Part shown: positions 48,560 through 57,848 of the stretch, piece after piece
Layout of the letters: every line of letters starts with the position of its first letter
Numbering within the stretch: the stretch's first letter is position 1
Source: Catenovulum agarivorans YM01
GTDB lineage: Bacteria; Pseudomonadota; Gammaproteobacteria; Enterobacterales; Alteromonadaceae
NCBI RefSeq assembly: GCF_000281085.1
Contig: NZ_JH767529.1
Location: 62,001-126,000, forward strand
DNA length: 64,000 nt
Reading direction: 5' to 3'
Notes under the pieces: model-generated
Seen by the model: only the letters and a program-made list of their open reading frames with translations
What the model was told of the DNA's origin: nothing
Databases searched by the model: none
Translations under genes and position numbers: made by a program

Positions 48560-48901
48560 TTAAAGCAAGTCTTTGACCGCTTCATATAGTTTGATTGCTT
48601 CTTGCTCGGTTAACCCAACCGAGCTAGCAGCTTTGCCTAAACTACTCGTTACTCGCACAGAATCATTAGCCGCTTCATTATTTTGTGTAGATTCTGCTTG
48701 CTGCTGACGCGCTACCGATAACTCGCCACTTTTTTGAATAAGTTGTGCCTGCGGTGAAATGGTGACACTGGTATTACTGGTTCGGTTGCCAACAGAATTT
48801 GCAGCTGTGTTGTTATTATTGGCAGACGGCTGGGTGACCAGTTGCCCCTGCTGATGCAACTGGCTTTGCAGCCCAGAATTAATAAAACCAACGTCTGTCA
48901 T
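48560..48901 (-). CDS. Small polar protein of unknown function
   Basis: 113 residues, not recognised. Mostly low-complexity Asn/Gln/Ser (SANNNNTAANSVGNRTSN), with a possible helix ISPQAQLIQKSGELSVARQQ and a better-conserved-looking C-terminus SVGLTEQEAIKLYEAVKDLL. No signal peptide or membrane helix. ATG 48901. Convergent with prmA, 17 bases apart. Confidence 0.65.
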   Translation of the reverse strand: MTDVGFINSGLQSQLHQQGQLVTQPSANNNNTAANSVGNRTSNTSVTISPQAQLIQKSGELSVARQQQAESTQNNEAANDSVRVTSSLGKAASSVGLTEQEAIKLYEAVKDLL

Positions 48902-48969
48902 ATTTCACCTTGCGGCGCGTTTTAACCGTTAACCTAAGTATAGAACATCTGTTTATTTTTTAAACAAAA

Positions 48970-49296
48970 CTATTCTTCTGCAGACACGATTGTTTGTTGA
49001 AATTTGCTCTGAGTGGCAAATATTTTTTCCAGTTTGACTACTATCTTGGCCAACTCTTGTGGATTAATTTGCTGTTGCTGTGCTTCAGACAGTTGAGTAA
49101 AGGGGTAAAAATCAGCAGCAATTTCTTCTACATAGGGCATAAAACGGGTTGCTTTAGTGGTAAAACCTTCGGCAAAAATTGCGCTAAATTTGCCTTGGCC
49201 ATTTTGCTGTAGTTGCTCAATAAACTGGTCACACTCTTGTGCTTTTTGGTAAGCAACAGCTAAATTTTGACGGATATTCTCAATAATATTCAACAT
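48970..49296 (-). CDS. Small helical protein of unknown function
   Basis: 108 residues, helical and Gln-rich: NIIENIRQNLAVAYQKAQEC, FTTKATRFMPYVEEIAADFY, INPQELAKIVVKLEKIFATQ. The FMPYVEEI block faintly recalls the N-terminal part of primosomal protein PriC, but this is too weak for a name. ATG 49296. Between rsuA and another unknown gene, all on the minus strand. Confidence 0.65.
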   Translation of the reverse strand: MLNIIENIRQNLAVAYQKAQECDQFIEQLQQNGQGKFSAIFAEGFTTKATRFMPYVEEIAADFYPFTQLSEAQQQQINPQELAKIVVKLEKIFATQSKFQQTIVSAEE

Positions 49297-49330
49297 ATTA
49301 GGGACTTCTCTTGGGTAAATTCTATCGCGA

Positions 49331-50035
49331 TTAAAACAAATTAACTTCGGCTTCAGTTAAATAACGCCACTCACCGGGCTCGAGTGATTCATCTAGTTCT
49401 AATGCACCTATCTGGCATCTATGTAGAAAGGTTACTTTATTGCCAATAGCGGCAAACATACGTTTAACCTGATGGTAGCGACCTTCAGTAATAATTAGTT
49501 CAGCATAATCATCGGCTAAAAATTTAAGTTTGGCAGGCTCTGTTGGTTTATCTTCACCATTAAGCATTATGCCTTGAGCAAAAGTTTCTATGGCTTGTTG
49601 CTGTTGCTCTGGCGACATTTCTTCTGCGAGTTCAGCTAAATAGGTTTTCTCACAAACGTGTTTAGGGCTAGCGATGCGGTGCGACCATTGACCATCATCG
49701 GTAATTAAAATTAACCCTGTGGTGTCTGCATCTAACCGACCAGCGATATGCAAGCGATCAACTTTGTCCACTTCCAATAACGATAAAACCGACGGATACA
49801 ACTCATTATCAGCGTTGCTGCACAAAGTATCTTCTGGTTTGTTCATCATAATGTAGCGAATGCCAATTACCGACAAGGTTTGCTCTTGATATTTCACCAC
49901 TGAATCGTCGGCTACATGCGTGGCTGCATTTTTACACGGTGCGCCATCTATGCTGACTTCACCGCTTTTGATGATTTTTTTTGCCCAGGCTCGGGTTACA
50001 TCCATTGCTTCACATAAATATTTATCTAGTCTCAT
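49331..50035 (-). CDS. rsuA: 16S rRNA pseudouridine(516) synthase
   Basis: 234 residues (E. coli 231). N-terminal S4 RNA-binding domain MRLDKYLCEAMDVTRAWAKK; catalytic loop AGRLDADTTGLILITDDGQW (Asp in GRLDADT); EGRYHQVKRMFAAIGNKVTF near the C-terminus. Converts U516 of 16S rRNA to pseudouridine. Single gene. Confidence 0.94.
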   Translation of the reverse strand: MRLDKYLCEAMDVTRAWAKKIIKSGEVSIDGAPCKNAATHVADDSVVKYQEQTLSVIGIRYIMMNKPEDTLCSNADNELYPSVLSLLEVDKVDRLHIAGRLDADTTGLILITDDGQWSHRIASPKHVCEKTYLAELAEEMSPEQQQQAIETFAQGIMLNGEDKPTEPAKLKFLADDYAELIITEGRYHQVKRMFAAIGNKVTFLHRCQIGALELDESLEPGEWRYLTEAEVNLF

Positions 50036-50143
50036 TCATTACTCTAATTTTGATTCAGTGATCTTTCGCTGAGTATTGTACTAAATAACCTGAGCTCTGG
50101 GTAACAACTTGCTTTCTTAGGGCTATTTATCCTTTAGCAGTTC

Positions 50144-51424
50144 CTAAGAAATATATTCTTCATAAGATATTTTAGCCTGTTTTTTGCCATGCCCTTTAGC
50201 ATAATAAAGATTGTTATCTGCTTGTTTAAAACACTTCTCGTAAGCTAAGCTCGCGCTTTTTGCATTAATGCAAATAGCACCAGCACTAACAGTGGTTCCA
50301 TGATCTAAAGTATCAGCACAGCAGTCAATTACCTTATCAATTAACTTTTGAATATTTTGCTGGTTGTTATCCGACAAAATCACTACAAACTCTTCACCAC
50401 CAGCACGCGCAATATAGTCTAACGGTCGTTGGAAGGTCGCTTTAAGTAAATCGGCAAATTGCACCAGTACAATATCCCCCTCATAATGGCCATACCTATC
50501 ATTGATTTGCTTAAAATCGTCGATATCAAAAATACTGATACACAAATATTGTTGATTACGCCGGGCTGATTTATATAAACGAGCATATTCTTCAGCCAAA
50601 CCACGTCGATTACGCAACTGAGTTAATGGATCTTTCGTCGCAAGCTCTATTAATTCTTGTTGAACATTTTTTAAACGAGAAATGTCCATACCACTAAAGA
50701 GTAAATAATGTTTATCACCCACTTGCGCATAACAGCAATCAAACTCAAACGGTACCGCTTTGCCTTCTGAATTAATCAGTTCGGTTTCGTACTTGTAATG
50801 GCCTGCTTTTTTGACCGTTTCAACAAATTCATACCAATCATCCGTACTATCAAACTGCTTGGAAATATGAAAGTATGATTTACTTTTAATATGTTCAGTC
50901 GGTAGTTTTAAAAAACGATTTAACGCTAAATTGAAAGTAATGAATAAGCTAGTTTCTGGATCACACACCATATTTAAGTTAGGCGTATTGTCCATAACGG
51001 CTCTGAGCAAGGTTAGCTCAGCATTGGCATTGTGATGCTCTTTTTCAATGTGCTTTTTTGCTATGACATTGCTAACGACCGCAGTCAATCGACTTTGACT
51101 TACGTCATTTTTTGAAAGGTAGTCGTCGACGCCAGATTTGAATGCAGTTGCTGCAACTTTTTCATCACCAACTCCGGTGATCATCACCACGCCTGTATAT
51201 GGAGATACCTCATGGATAGTGGCAATATGCTGAATACTTGTTTCGCCAGCTAAATTAAAGTCTAGAATAACACAATCAACCTGAACCATCTTAAGTATGC
51301 TGGCTAAGGTACTCGGCTCGGCATAAGAAATTACTTCAAAATTTTGATGCGCTTGGGTTAGATAACGCTCAAAAATCAGCCTGTCCGTTTCAGAATCATC
51401 GACTACTAGCACTGTACTACGCAT
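50144..51424 (-). CDS. Response regulator diguanylate cyclase (REC-PAS-GGDEF)
   Basis: 426 residues. Receiver 1-120 with D55 (CVILDFNLAG) and the VDDSETD acidic pocket; PAS-like region about 145-255; GGDEF domain 260-415 with RAGGEEF (GGEEF at 342-346), an active-type signature. Makes c-di-GMP when the receiver is phosphorylated (family knowledge). Its ATG lies inside the preceding receiver gene (8-base overlap). It is the output of the three-gene unit headed by the ethylene-receptor-like kinase. Confidence 0.93.
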   Translation of the reverse strand: MRSTVLVVDDSETDRLIFERYLTQAHQNFEVISYAEPSTLASILKMVQVDCVILDFNLAGETSIQHIATIHEVSPYTGVVMITGVGDEKVAATAFKSGVDDYLSKNDVSQSRLTAVVSNVIAKKHIEKEHHNANAELTLLRAVMDNTPNLNMVCDPETSLFITFNLALNRFLKLPTEHIKSKSYFHISKQFDSTDDWYEFVETVKKAGHYKYETELINSEGKAVPFEFDCCYAQVGDKHYLLFSGMDISRLKNVQQELIELATKDPLTQLRNRRGLAEEYARLYKSARRNQQYLCISIFDIDDFKQINDRYGHYEGDIVLVQFADLLKATFQRPLDYIARAGGEEFVVILSDNNQQNIQKLIDKVIDCCADTLDHGTTVSAGAICINAKSASLAYEKCFKQADNNLYYAKGHGKKQAKISYEEYIS

Positions 51425-51839
51425 AAAGAGCTACCTCCATCCAAAACTTTGTCGTTGTTAACAAAGTTTCTGCGAACTCATCATATCTTTCATGCTTAAC
51501 TATGTAAGCATTTGCTCCTGCATTATATGACTTCTCTATATCAGTATTATGAGTAGACGAGGATAATGCAACTAAAATTGTATTTGTATTGGCAAACTTG
51601 CGAATACATTCAATTAATTTGTGACCCGACATATTTGGTAAATTAATGTCGATAAAAAATAAACACTTGCCAATATTCTTTGTTGTTGCCACAACTTGCA
51701 TGTATTCCAAACACTCTTCTGCCGAAGCAAATCTGTGTATTTCATACTTTTGCGTCAGCCCTGCTTTTTGGTAGATACGTTGCACAGACCAAAAGTCGAT
51801 ATCATTGTCTTCTACAAATATTATTTTGTTCACGGTCAC
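51417..51839 (-). CDS. Single-domain response regulator (Rcp1-like)
   Basis: 140 residues, a receiver only: IIFVEDNDIDFWSVQRIYQK gives the acidic pocket, FFIDINLPNMSGHKLI the phospho-acceptor D64, VALSSSTHNTDIEK the Thr/Ser switch, and AYIVKHERY the Lys. Type seen next to phytochrome-like kinases. Start is GTG at 51839, four bases after the kinase stop; a second GTG two codons later is possible. Probably takes phosphate from the kinase and may shuttle or compete with the cyclase. Confidence 0.9.
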   Translation of the reverse strand: MTVNKIIFVEDNDIDFWSVQRIYQKAGLTQKYEIHRFASAEECLEYMQVVATTKNIGKCLFFIDINLPNMSGHKLIECIRKFANTNTILVALSSSTHNTDIEKSYNAGANAYIVKHERYDEFAETLLTTTKFWMEVALYA

Positions 51840-51843
51840 ACCA

Positions 51844-54537
51844 CTAAGCTTGTGTATTTAACGTAAAATAAACTTGTGTTCCTTGCCCTTCACTTGATTC
51901 CATCCAAACTTTACCATCGTGTAATTCAACCAGGCGTTTGACAATATTTAATCCAATCCCCTCGCCTTCACCTACTTTGTTTAAACGTTTAAAAATAATA
52001 AAGGCAAGTTCACAACTTTCTTTGGACATACCAATGCCATTGTCTTTTACCCAAAGCGTCCCCTTGTGTTCACCAATTTCCACTTCAATAAATTCTCTTT
52101 GGCTGTACTTAAGCGCGTTTGACAATAGGTTTTGTAATATTTCAAACACAGATAAACGATCAGCATACACCTTGGCGCTTGTGAAATTTCGTGTCACTTG
52201 GAATTTTTTGTGACTGGACATTTGCTGTAAAAGTTCATCGACAAGCTGGTTCATATCTATATATTCTCGATTAATTTCGCGTCTTCCGGTTCGTGAAAAC
52301 TTGAGCAGACTCTCTATTAAACCAAACATTCTCTCAGCCGCGGAACGAATATGGACTATATATTTTTGTCCGTTTTCATCTAGCTTAGCCGCATAGTCCT
52401 CATATAAAAATTGCGCTATATGCATAATGCCACGACTTGGTTCTTTTAAATCGTGTGAGGCCGCGTAGACGAATTGATCTAATTCTTCATTTTTGCGTCT
52501 TAGCTCGGCTAAAGCATTGTGTATAGTTTGTTCTGCATGTTTTCTCGCTGAAATATCCCGAATCAAACACATAATTCCGGTGACATCTCCGGCATTATCT
52601 TTAACTGCCCAAGCACATACAGATACCGGGACTTTGTCGCCTTGTTTAGTTAAAAATACTTTTTCATACTCTTGGCAAAACCCTTCAGGAATGATCTGTT
52701 CCGCGAGAATTTTTTTGTCGATGCCATGCAAATGAGCTGGAGTTAACTCAAACAAACTTTTTGTCAGTAACTGAGCGCATTCATAACCCAACAAGTTAGC
52801 AAAAGTTTGATTGGCCTCTAAAATGGTCAACTCTATGTCGGTATAAACTAACGCATCGACTGCGGAAGCTTGTAACGCACTGAGTTTTTGTCCCACAAGC
52901 CAGAGCTCTTCCTCAATTTTTTTACGGTTAGTTATGTCAGTTTCAATACCAACTAAGCGAATAGGTTTACCGTTAACATCCCATTCAACCACACGTCCGC
53001 GAGTCAACATCCAACGTTTGCTTCCAACTACGTCTACCGGATACTCAGCATAAAAAAACGCAACTTCTCCATTAAGATGCTGCTGCAATGCTTTTTCTAT
53101 TTTTGATAAATGTTCAGGTTCAATTCTGTCGGCCCAACTTTGGTACAGCCATTCTTGTTGCTCTGACAAGCCATGCATTTGTTTTAATTTACCACTGACA
53201 GTAATCACATCCGTGGTTAAATCCCAATCATATACACCATCATTGATAGCATTGATCGCCAGCTCGTATTTTTTCTGTACTTCTTCTAGCGCGACAGAAT
53301 CGGTTATATCAACAGCCATACCAACCACAAACGAAAGTTCACCAACTTCGTTGTGCACAGGTTTACCTTGCTCTCTTATATGACATATTTCGCCTGTCGG
53401 TTTACGCAATCGATAACGAACATCCCAACCATCTTGTTGCGCTGTTCGTTGTTTTAGAATGCCTCTATCTTCAGGATGAACACGTGACACATATGAAATC
53501 GGATTTTCGTATAAACTCTCGCAGCTCGCTTGCCATAGTTTTTCGTAGGCCGGATTTACATACAAAATTTTGTTGAGTTTGGGCGTCGCTAACCACAATA
53601 CCGCATCAACCGAATTGGCTATGGTTTTAAATTTAAGTTCAGATTGATTGAGTTTGGTTAATAAGTCATTGGTGACAGTGACATCCATAATGGTTGCTAG
53701 GCAATAATTTTTGCCACTATGCGTGTACGGCTGTAACTCAATATTGAGTGTTTTGGCCATTTTAGTTGGCGTGCGGTATCTAACCATGCGTCCTTTAGCC
53801 ATAGCTTTTACATTCGGTGCCTCAAAAAATGACTGCACCCAATTATGATGCTGCGATTTAACCTCACCATCAACAAAGTCCGAAACATTTTTTGTAAGCA
53901 GTTCATCTTTCAACTCAAATATTCCTACCGCTTTTTCGTTGTACCGGACAATTTTGCCTGTTTCATCAACTAATAGCAGTCCATATGCGGCAGAGTCCAA
54001 TATCCGGTTGAGGTTTTCTTCTGCTTCTTCACGGCGGGCAATTTCACTATTTAATTCTTTGGTTCTTTCACTTATTTTTTCTTCTAAATATTCTCTTATC
54101 TCAAGTAATTCATAGTCACTAAATTTAAACCCATCCGCTTCAACTCGGCGTTTGAGCGTATGCAACTCCAATAAACTAGGTGCATTGAGCCATTCTGGTA
54201 ATAACCGCCAAATTAATACCGCGGTGGCAAAAGAAACCAAAGCTGTCACAACTTTAATTAAGCCATGTAAATAGTAGTAGCCATTCCAAATATTAATAAC
54301 AGCCATGAAGTGGGTGATGCCACAAGCAAAAATAAACATGGAGAACATAATTAAGGTGCTGCGATACGGCATTGGCTTCTGCCGACCATACACCACTAGA
54401 GCGGCAGGGATGGCGAAATACGACAAGGTTATGAGCAAATCTGAAGCCACATTCATAATCAGCAAGTCAGGTTGCCAGAGCAAACAGTGACCATGTGGCA
54501 TATAGTCGCCATTCATTAATTGACGAAAGAACTCCAT
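51844..54537 (-). CDS. Sensor histidine kinase with ethylene-receptor-like transmembrane domain and multiple PAS domains
   Basis: 897 residues. N-terminal three-helix domain (about 24-115) with D33, Y40, P44, C72 and H76; the spacings D-x6-Y-x3-P and C-x3-H equal those of the copper/ethylene-binding domain of plant ETR1 (D25, Y32, P36, C65, H69). Then a coiled coil (145-175) and several PAS/PAC units from about 170 to 655, ending in a phytochrome-type HisKA (H695 in YAASHDLKEP) and HATPase (NLLSNALKYS, KDNGIGM, GEGIGLNIV). No receiver. Forms an operon with two response regulators. Whether it binds ethylene, another small ligand or only copper is untested. Confidence 0.92.
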   Translation of the reverse strand: MEFFRQLMNGDYMPHGHCLLWQPDLLIMNVASDLLITLSYFAIPAALVVYGRQKPMPYRSTLIMFSMFIFACGITHFMAVINIWNGYYYLHGLIKVVTALVSFATAVLIWRLLPEWLNAPSLLELHTLKRRVEADGFKFSDYELLEIREYLEEKISERTKELNSEIARREEAEENLNRILDSAAYGLLLVDETGKIVRYNEKAVGIFELKDELLTKNVSDFVDGEVKSQHHNWVQSFFEAPNVKAMAKGRMVRYRTPTKMAKTLNIELQPYTHSGKNYCLATIMDVTVTNDLLTKLNQSELKFKTIANSVDAVLWLATPKLNKILYVNPAYEKLWQASCESLYENPISYVSRVHPEDRGILKQRTAQQDGWDVRYRLRKPTGEICHIREQGKPVHNEVGELSFVVGMAVDITDSVALEEVQKKYELAINAINDGVYDWDLTTDVITVSGKLKQMHGLSEQQEWLYQSWADRIEPEHLSKIEKALQQHLNGEVAFFYAEYPVDVVGSKRWMLTRGRVVEWDVNGKPIRLVGIETDITNRKKIEEELWLVGQKLSALQASAVDALVYTDIELTILEANQTFANLLGYECAQLLTKSLFELTPAHLHGIDKKILAEQIIPEGFCQEYEKVFLTKQGDKVPVSVCAWAVKDNAGDVTGIMCLIRDISARKHAEQTIHNALAELRRKNEELDQFVYAASHDLKEPSRGIMHIAQFLYEDYAAKLDENGQKYIVHIRSAAERMFGLIESLLKFSRTGRREINREYIDMNQLVDELLQQMSSHKKFQVTRNFTSAKVYADRLSVFEILQNLLSNALKYSQREFIEVEIGEHKGTLWVKDNGIGMSKESCELAFIIFKRLNKVGEGEGIGLNIVKRLVELHDGKVWMESSEGQGTQVYFTLNTQA

Positions 54538-54661
54538 ATTCCCTCACATGCAAAGTTAAAATTGAGCGATCATTTGCTGGGTAGTCACATCTTAGTATAA
54601 TGTTGCTTTTCTACCCAAGATGCTTGGATATAACTAGAGCCTAGCACAAGTGTGCGATTTC

Positions 54662-54679
54662 TGCGGTGAGTTCACCGCA
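54662..54679. promoter_or_regulatory. Perfect 8+8 palindrome in the divergent kinase/mscS control region
   Basis: TGCGGTGA-GT-TCACCGCA, a perfect inverted repeat with a 2-base centre, 38 bases upstream of the MscS-type gene start and 125 bases upstream of the divergent kinase. The tiny loop and GC-rich arms in AT-rich DNA suit an operator rather than an RNA hairpin. No regulator is identified. Confidence 0.5.
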
Positions 54680-54716
54680 AATTATAGCGCTGACAGTTAA
54701 GAGGCAATTTTTTAGT

Positions 54717-55565
54717 ATGCTTGAATATTTAAATCAACTCAGTCAATCAAAACTGATTTTATCCGCAGCTGTATTAGTGATGCTGTTAATTGTACGTCGT
54801 TCGTTAACAGCTAGCGCACATAGACGTTTCAAAAACGACAGTGAGCGCAAACGCCGCTGGAATAGTGGTATAAAAAATATCTCAAGCTTGTTGATGATTA
54901 TTGGTTTAGCATCCGTCTGGTTTGATGAAATTCAAAATTTTGCTATTTCGATTGCTGCATTTATTGTTGCTATAGTGTTGGCTACTCGTGAGTATATTCA
55001 ATGCATTTTGGCTTCGTTATATCAAACAACTGCCCGACAATATCGAGTTGGCGACTGGGTTGAAGTAGATGGCACAGCAGGTGAAGTAGCCAATACAGAT
55101 TGGATCACAACTTCACTGTACGAGCTGAGTATCAAGTGTGGCAAATATCAGTACACAGGTAGAACCTTAATCATACCGAATAATTTATTTATCACCCGCT
55201 CATTTACCAACTTAAATTATATGCGCCGCTATGTGAATCATAGTTTTTACCTGGTCAGTGACAAAGGTGAAAACCCGCTAAAAATGAAAGAACATTTACA
55301 ACAAAAATTAGATGAAAATTGTGCTGAATTTCGGGAAACAGCTGATAGGTACCGCAGTGTCATTGAACGAAAATTAGAGATAAATATACCCGGAGAAAAA
55401 AATAAGGTACAAATATCCACCACGGATTTAGGCCATGTGCAATATAGCTTCAGTGTTTTTTGTCCAACCCATCAAGCTAAAGAGATTGAACAAGCCGTTA
55501 CCCTAGAATTTTTTGTCCATCGGCAAACACTCTTACCAGTCGAACAAGCGCTGCAACCAAGTTGA
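54717..55565 (+). CDS. MscS-family mechanosensitive channel protein
   Basis: 282 residues from the ATG at 54717 (GAGG 12 bases upstream); a GTG-started frame from 54666 would begin in the operator-like palindrome. Hydrophobic segments at about 12-28, 55-72 and 78-95, then the MscS beta domain: YRVGDWVEVDGTAGEVANTD, LIIPNNLFITRSFTN. Smaller than YggB-like channels; probably relieves osmotic stress, though the conducting properties are unknown. Its last 33 bases overlap the end of convergent mrcB. Confidence 0.88.
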   Translation: MLEYLNQLSQSKLILSAAVLVMLLIVRRSLTASAHRRFKNDSERKRRWNSGIKNISSLLMIIGLASVWFDEIQNFAISIAAFIVAIVLATREYIQCILASLYQTTARQYRVGDWVEVDGTAGEVANTDWITTSLYELSIKCGKYQYTGRTLIIPNNLFITRSFTNLNYMRRYVNHSFYLVSDKGENPLKMKEHLQQKLDENCAEFRETADRYRSVIERKLEINIPGEKNKVQISTTDLGHVQYSFSVFCPTHQAKEIEQAVTLEFFVHRQTLLPVEQALQPS

Positions 55566-57827
55566 TTTTGGTTTAACCCAATCTTTAGAGCCGTCGCACG
55601 CTTGCGCTGGCGGCAATTGCGAGACAATAGCGGGTAGCAAAATTAAGTCTTGGCAGCCTGGCAAACTATGTAAACCTGTTTGTTTATCAAAATATTTCAG
55701 TTCAATGCCGCTGGGCATATTCAAAATTAAATTTTCGCCATTATGTGCTTGTTGATACTGAATAAAAGTTTGCAAAGCGCCAGCAGAGCCAGTTAATGAG
55801 ATAGCTTGATTATCATCTCTGCCTAACCAGACCAAGGCCAGCTCATTATGATCATAACCGACAAACCAGCTGTCACGCCCATCATTAGTTGTGCCGGTTT
55901 TTCCGGCGAATTTACGTTTAGGCAATTTATTTGTTATAGCTATAGCTGTGCCCTCACGAGTGACTTTGTGCAAGGCATAATTAACCAAATAACTATGGCT
56001 AGCTTCCACCACTTGTTGGTTAGTTTGAGCTGGCTGCCACACCAATTGATTGTCGTTTGAATAGACAGAACGAATTGCATGTAACTCTATAAAAGCGCCT
56101 TTATTGGCCAATACCTGATACATTTGTGCCACTTCAAACGGCGACAAAGTAACTGAGCCGAGCAATAGTGACGGATAAACAGGGATATCACGTTTGATGC
56201 CAAAATCCTGCATTCGCTCGACCACTTCGTGTAAGCCTGTTTGCATGCCCAAGTTAACCGCAGGTACATTGCGTGAGCGCACTAATGCGTCTAATAAACG
56301 TATATCGCCTTCATATTCATTGTCGTAATTTTTGGGCGACCATTTATTGCCAAGCGAACTGGTTAAAGTAATAGCTTCATCTTTAACCATACTGGCTAAG
56401 TTTAAGCTAGGCTCTTGTTCAAACGCACTAATATACACAAAAGGTTTAACCAGAGAGCCAATATTACGCTGTGCATTTAACGCGCGATTAAACCCAGCGT
56501 AATGAGGTTTTTTATCACCCACCAGCGCCTTAACACCACCTTGTTGGCTATCAACAACTACCATAGCTCCTTGCAAATTTTCAATCGCTCGGCGCCCTTC
56601 AATTGACTCAACACTGGTGGATAAACTGGTTTGAGCTCTGTATTGAGCTAGTGGGTCAAAATGAGTATATATTTTTAAGCCGCTAAATAATTGATCATCG
56701 CGCGTCACCACTTTTTTCAGTTCTTCGCGAACTTGGTCAACATAGGCAGGGTATTTTTTACGCGCTATTACCGATAAATCTTGCACAACTAACTTACGGC
56801 TCACTTCCACTTGATAGTCGTCTGGAGTCAATAAGCCATGCTCTGTCATCAAACGTAAAATTAAATCACGCCTTTCTTTCGCTCGTTCAGGATGTTTGCG
56901 CGGATTGTAATACGAAGCCCCTTTGATCATGCCGACTAACAAGGCAATTTCATTCGCCGATAATTCGTTTAATGGTTTAGCAAAATAAAACTGGCTGGCT
57001 AAACCTAAACCATGCACACCTCTTTGGTGATTTTGCCCAACATAAACTTCGTTGATATAGGCCTGCAATATTTCATGTTTGTCGTAACGCGCATCCAACA
57101 ATAGAGCTAAATAAGCTTCTTTTAATTTGCGCACTAAACTGCGTTCATTGGTCAGAAACATATTTTTGACCAATTGCTGGGTTAGCGTACTGCCGCCTTG
57201 TACTGTACGACCAGCTTGAATGTTAACCCACAAGGCACGTAGTATCGCCAACGGAGAAACACCATGGTGCTCATAAAAACTTCGGTCTTCTACCAATAAC
57301 AAGGTTTGAATAACTATGTCTGGAACATCGGCTAACGACACCAGAATTCTGTCTTCTAAATTATTGGCTTGTAATCGAGCCAATAAATAAGGTTCTAGAG
57401 TAAAAGTGGATGCTGTTTTTTGTAAACCTGCGTCCCAGATACTTTTAATTCGTCGTCCTTGAAAGCTAATTTTTAAACGTTTGGCTGGGTAGTGATTTTC
57501 TGCCAAGCTATATTCGCGCCGTACTAACTCAACAGAATCTGCATATACTTTGTATTCGCCAGGCAAAGACAAAGTTCGAACTTTGCGGTAATCCAATAAA
57601 TTAAGATGGCGAATTAAATCATCTTTGTATAAAGCATCAGTTTGAAAATACTCATGCTCCATGCCATATACCAGCGCTGGTAACTGCCATTTGTTGCCAC
57701 TAAATTTTTGTTTAATTTGCGCATCAAGATAAACACCATAAGCAATAATGACCACCAAGAGCACAAAGACGAGTTTTACACACAATTTAATTGCACGAAT
57801 AAACCAAGATGGTTTGTTCTCGCTCAT
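55533..57827 (-). CDS. mrcB: Penicillin-binding protein 1b (bifunctional transglycosylase/transpeptidase)
   Basis: Class A PBP polymerising and cross-linking peptidoglycan; 764 residues (E. coli 844). Cytoplasmic tail and membrane anchor (about 12-32), UB2H regulator-binding domain (about 45-135, LPALVYGMEHEYFQTDALYK), glycosyltransferase (EDRSFYEHHGVSPLAILRAL; GGSTLTQQLVKNMFLTNERS), transpeptidase with SLVK, SRN and KTGTTNDGRDSWF. The UB2H domain implies activation by an outer-membrane lipoprotein of the LpoB type. Its 3' end overlaps the convergent MscS-type gene. Confidence 0.96.
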   Translation of the reverse strand: MSENKPSWFIRAIKLCVKLVFVLLVVIIAYGVYLDAQIKQKFSGNKWQLPALVYGMEHEYFQTDALYKDDLIRHLNLLDYRKVRTLSLPGEYKVYADSVELVRREYSLAENHYPAKRLKISFQGRRIKSIWDAGLQKTASTFTLEPYLLARLQANNLEDRILVSLADVPDIVIQTLLLVEDRSFYEHHGVSPLAILRALWVNIQAGRTVQGGSTLTQQLVKNMFLTNERSLVRKLKEAYLALLLDARYDKHEILQAYINEVYVGQNHQRGVHGLGLASQFYFAKPLNELSANEIALLVGMIKGASYYNPRKHPERAKERRDLILRLMTEHGLLTPDDYQVEVSRKLVVQDLSVIARKKYPAYVDQVREELKKVVTRDDQLFSGLKIYTHFDPLAQYRAQTSLSTSVESIEGRRAIENLQGAMVVVDSQQGGVKALVGDKKPHYAGFNRALNAQRNIGSLVKPFVYISAFEQEPSLNLASMVKDEAITLTSSLGNKWSPKNYDNEYEGDIRLLDALVRSRNVPAVNLGMQTGLHEVVERMQDFGIKRDIPVYPSLLLGSVTLSPFEVAQMYQVLANKGAFIELHAIRSVYSNDNQLVWQPAQTNQQVVEASHSYLVNYALHKVTREGTAIAITNKLPKRKFAGKTGTTNDGRDSWFVGYDHNELALVWLGRDDNQAISLTGSAGALQTFIQYQQAHNGENLILNMPSGIELKYFDKQTGLHSLPGCQDLILLPAIVSQLPPAQACDGSKDWVKPKSTWLQRLFDW

Positions 57828-57848
57828 AGTTATTACCTAGTTGATTAT

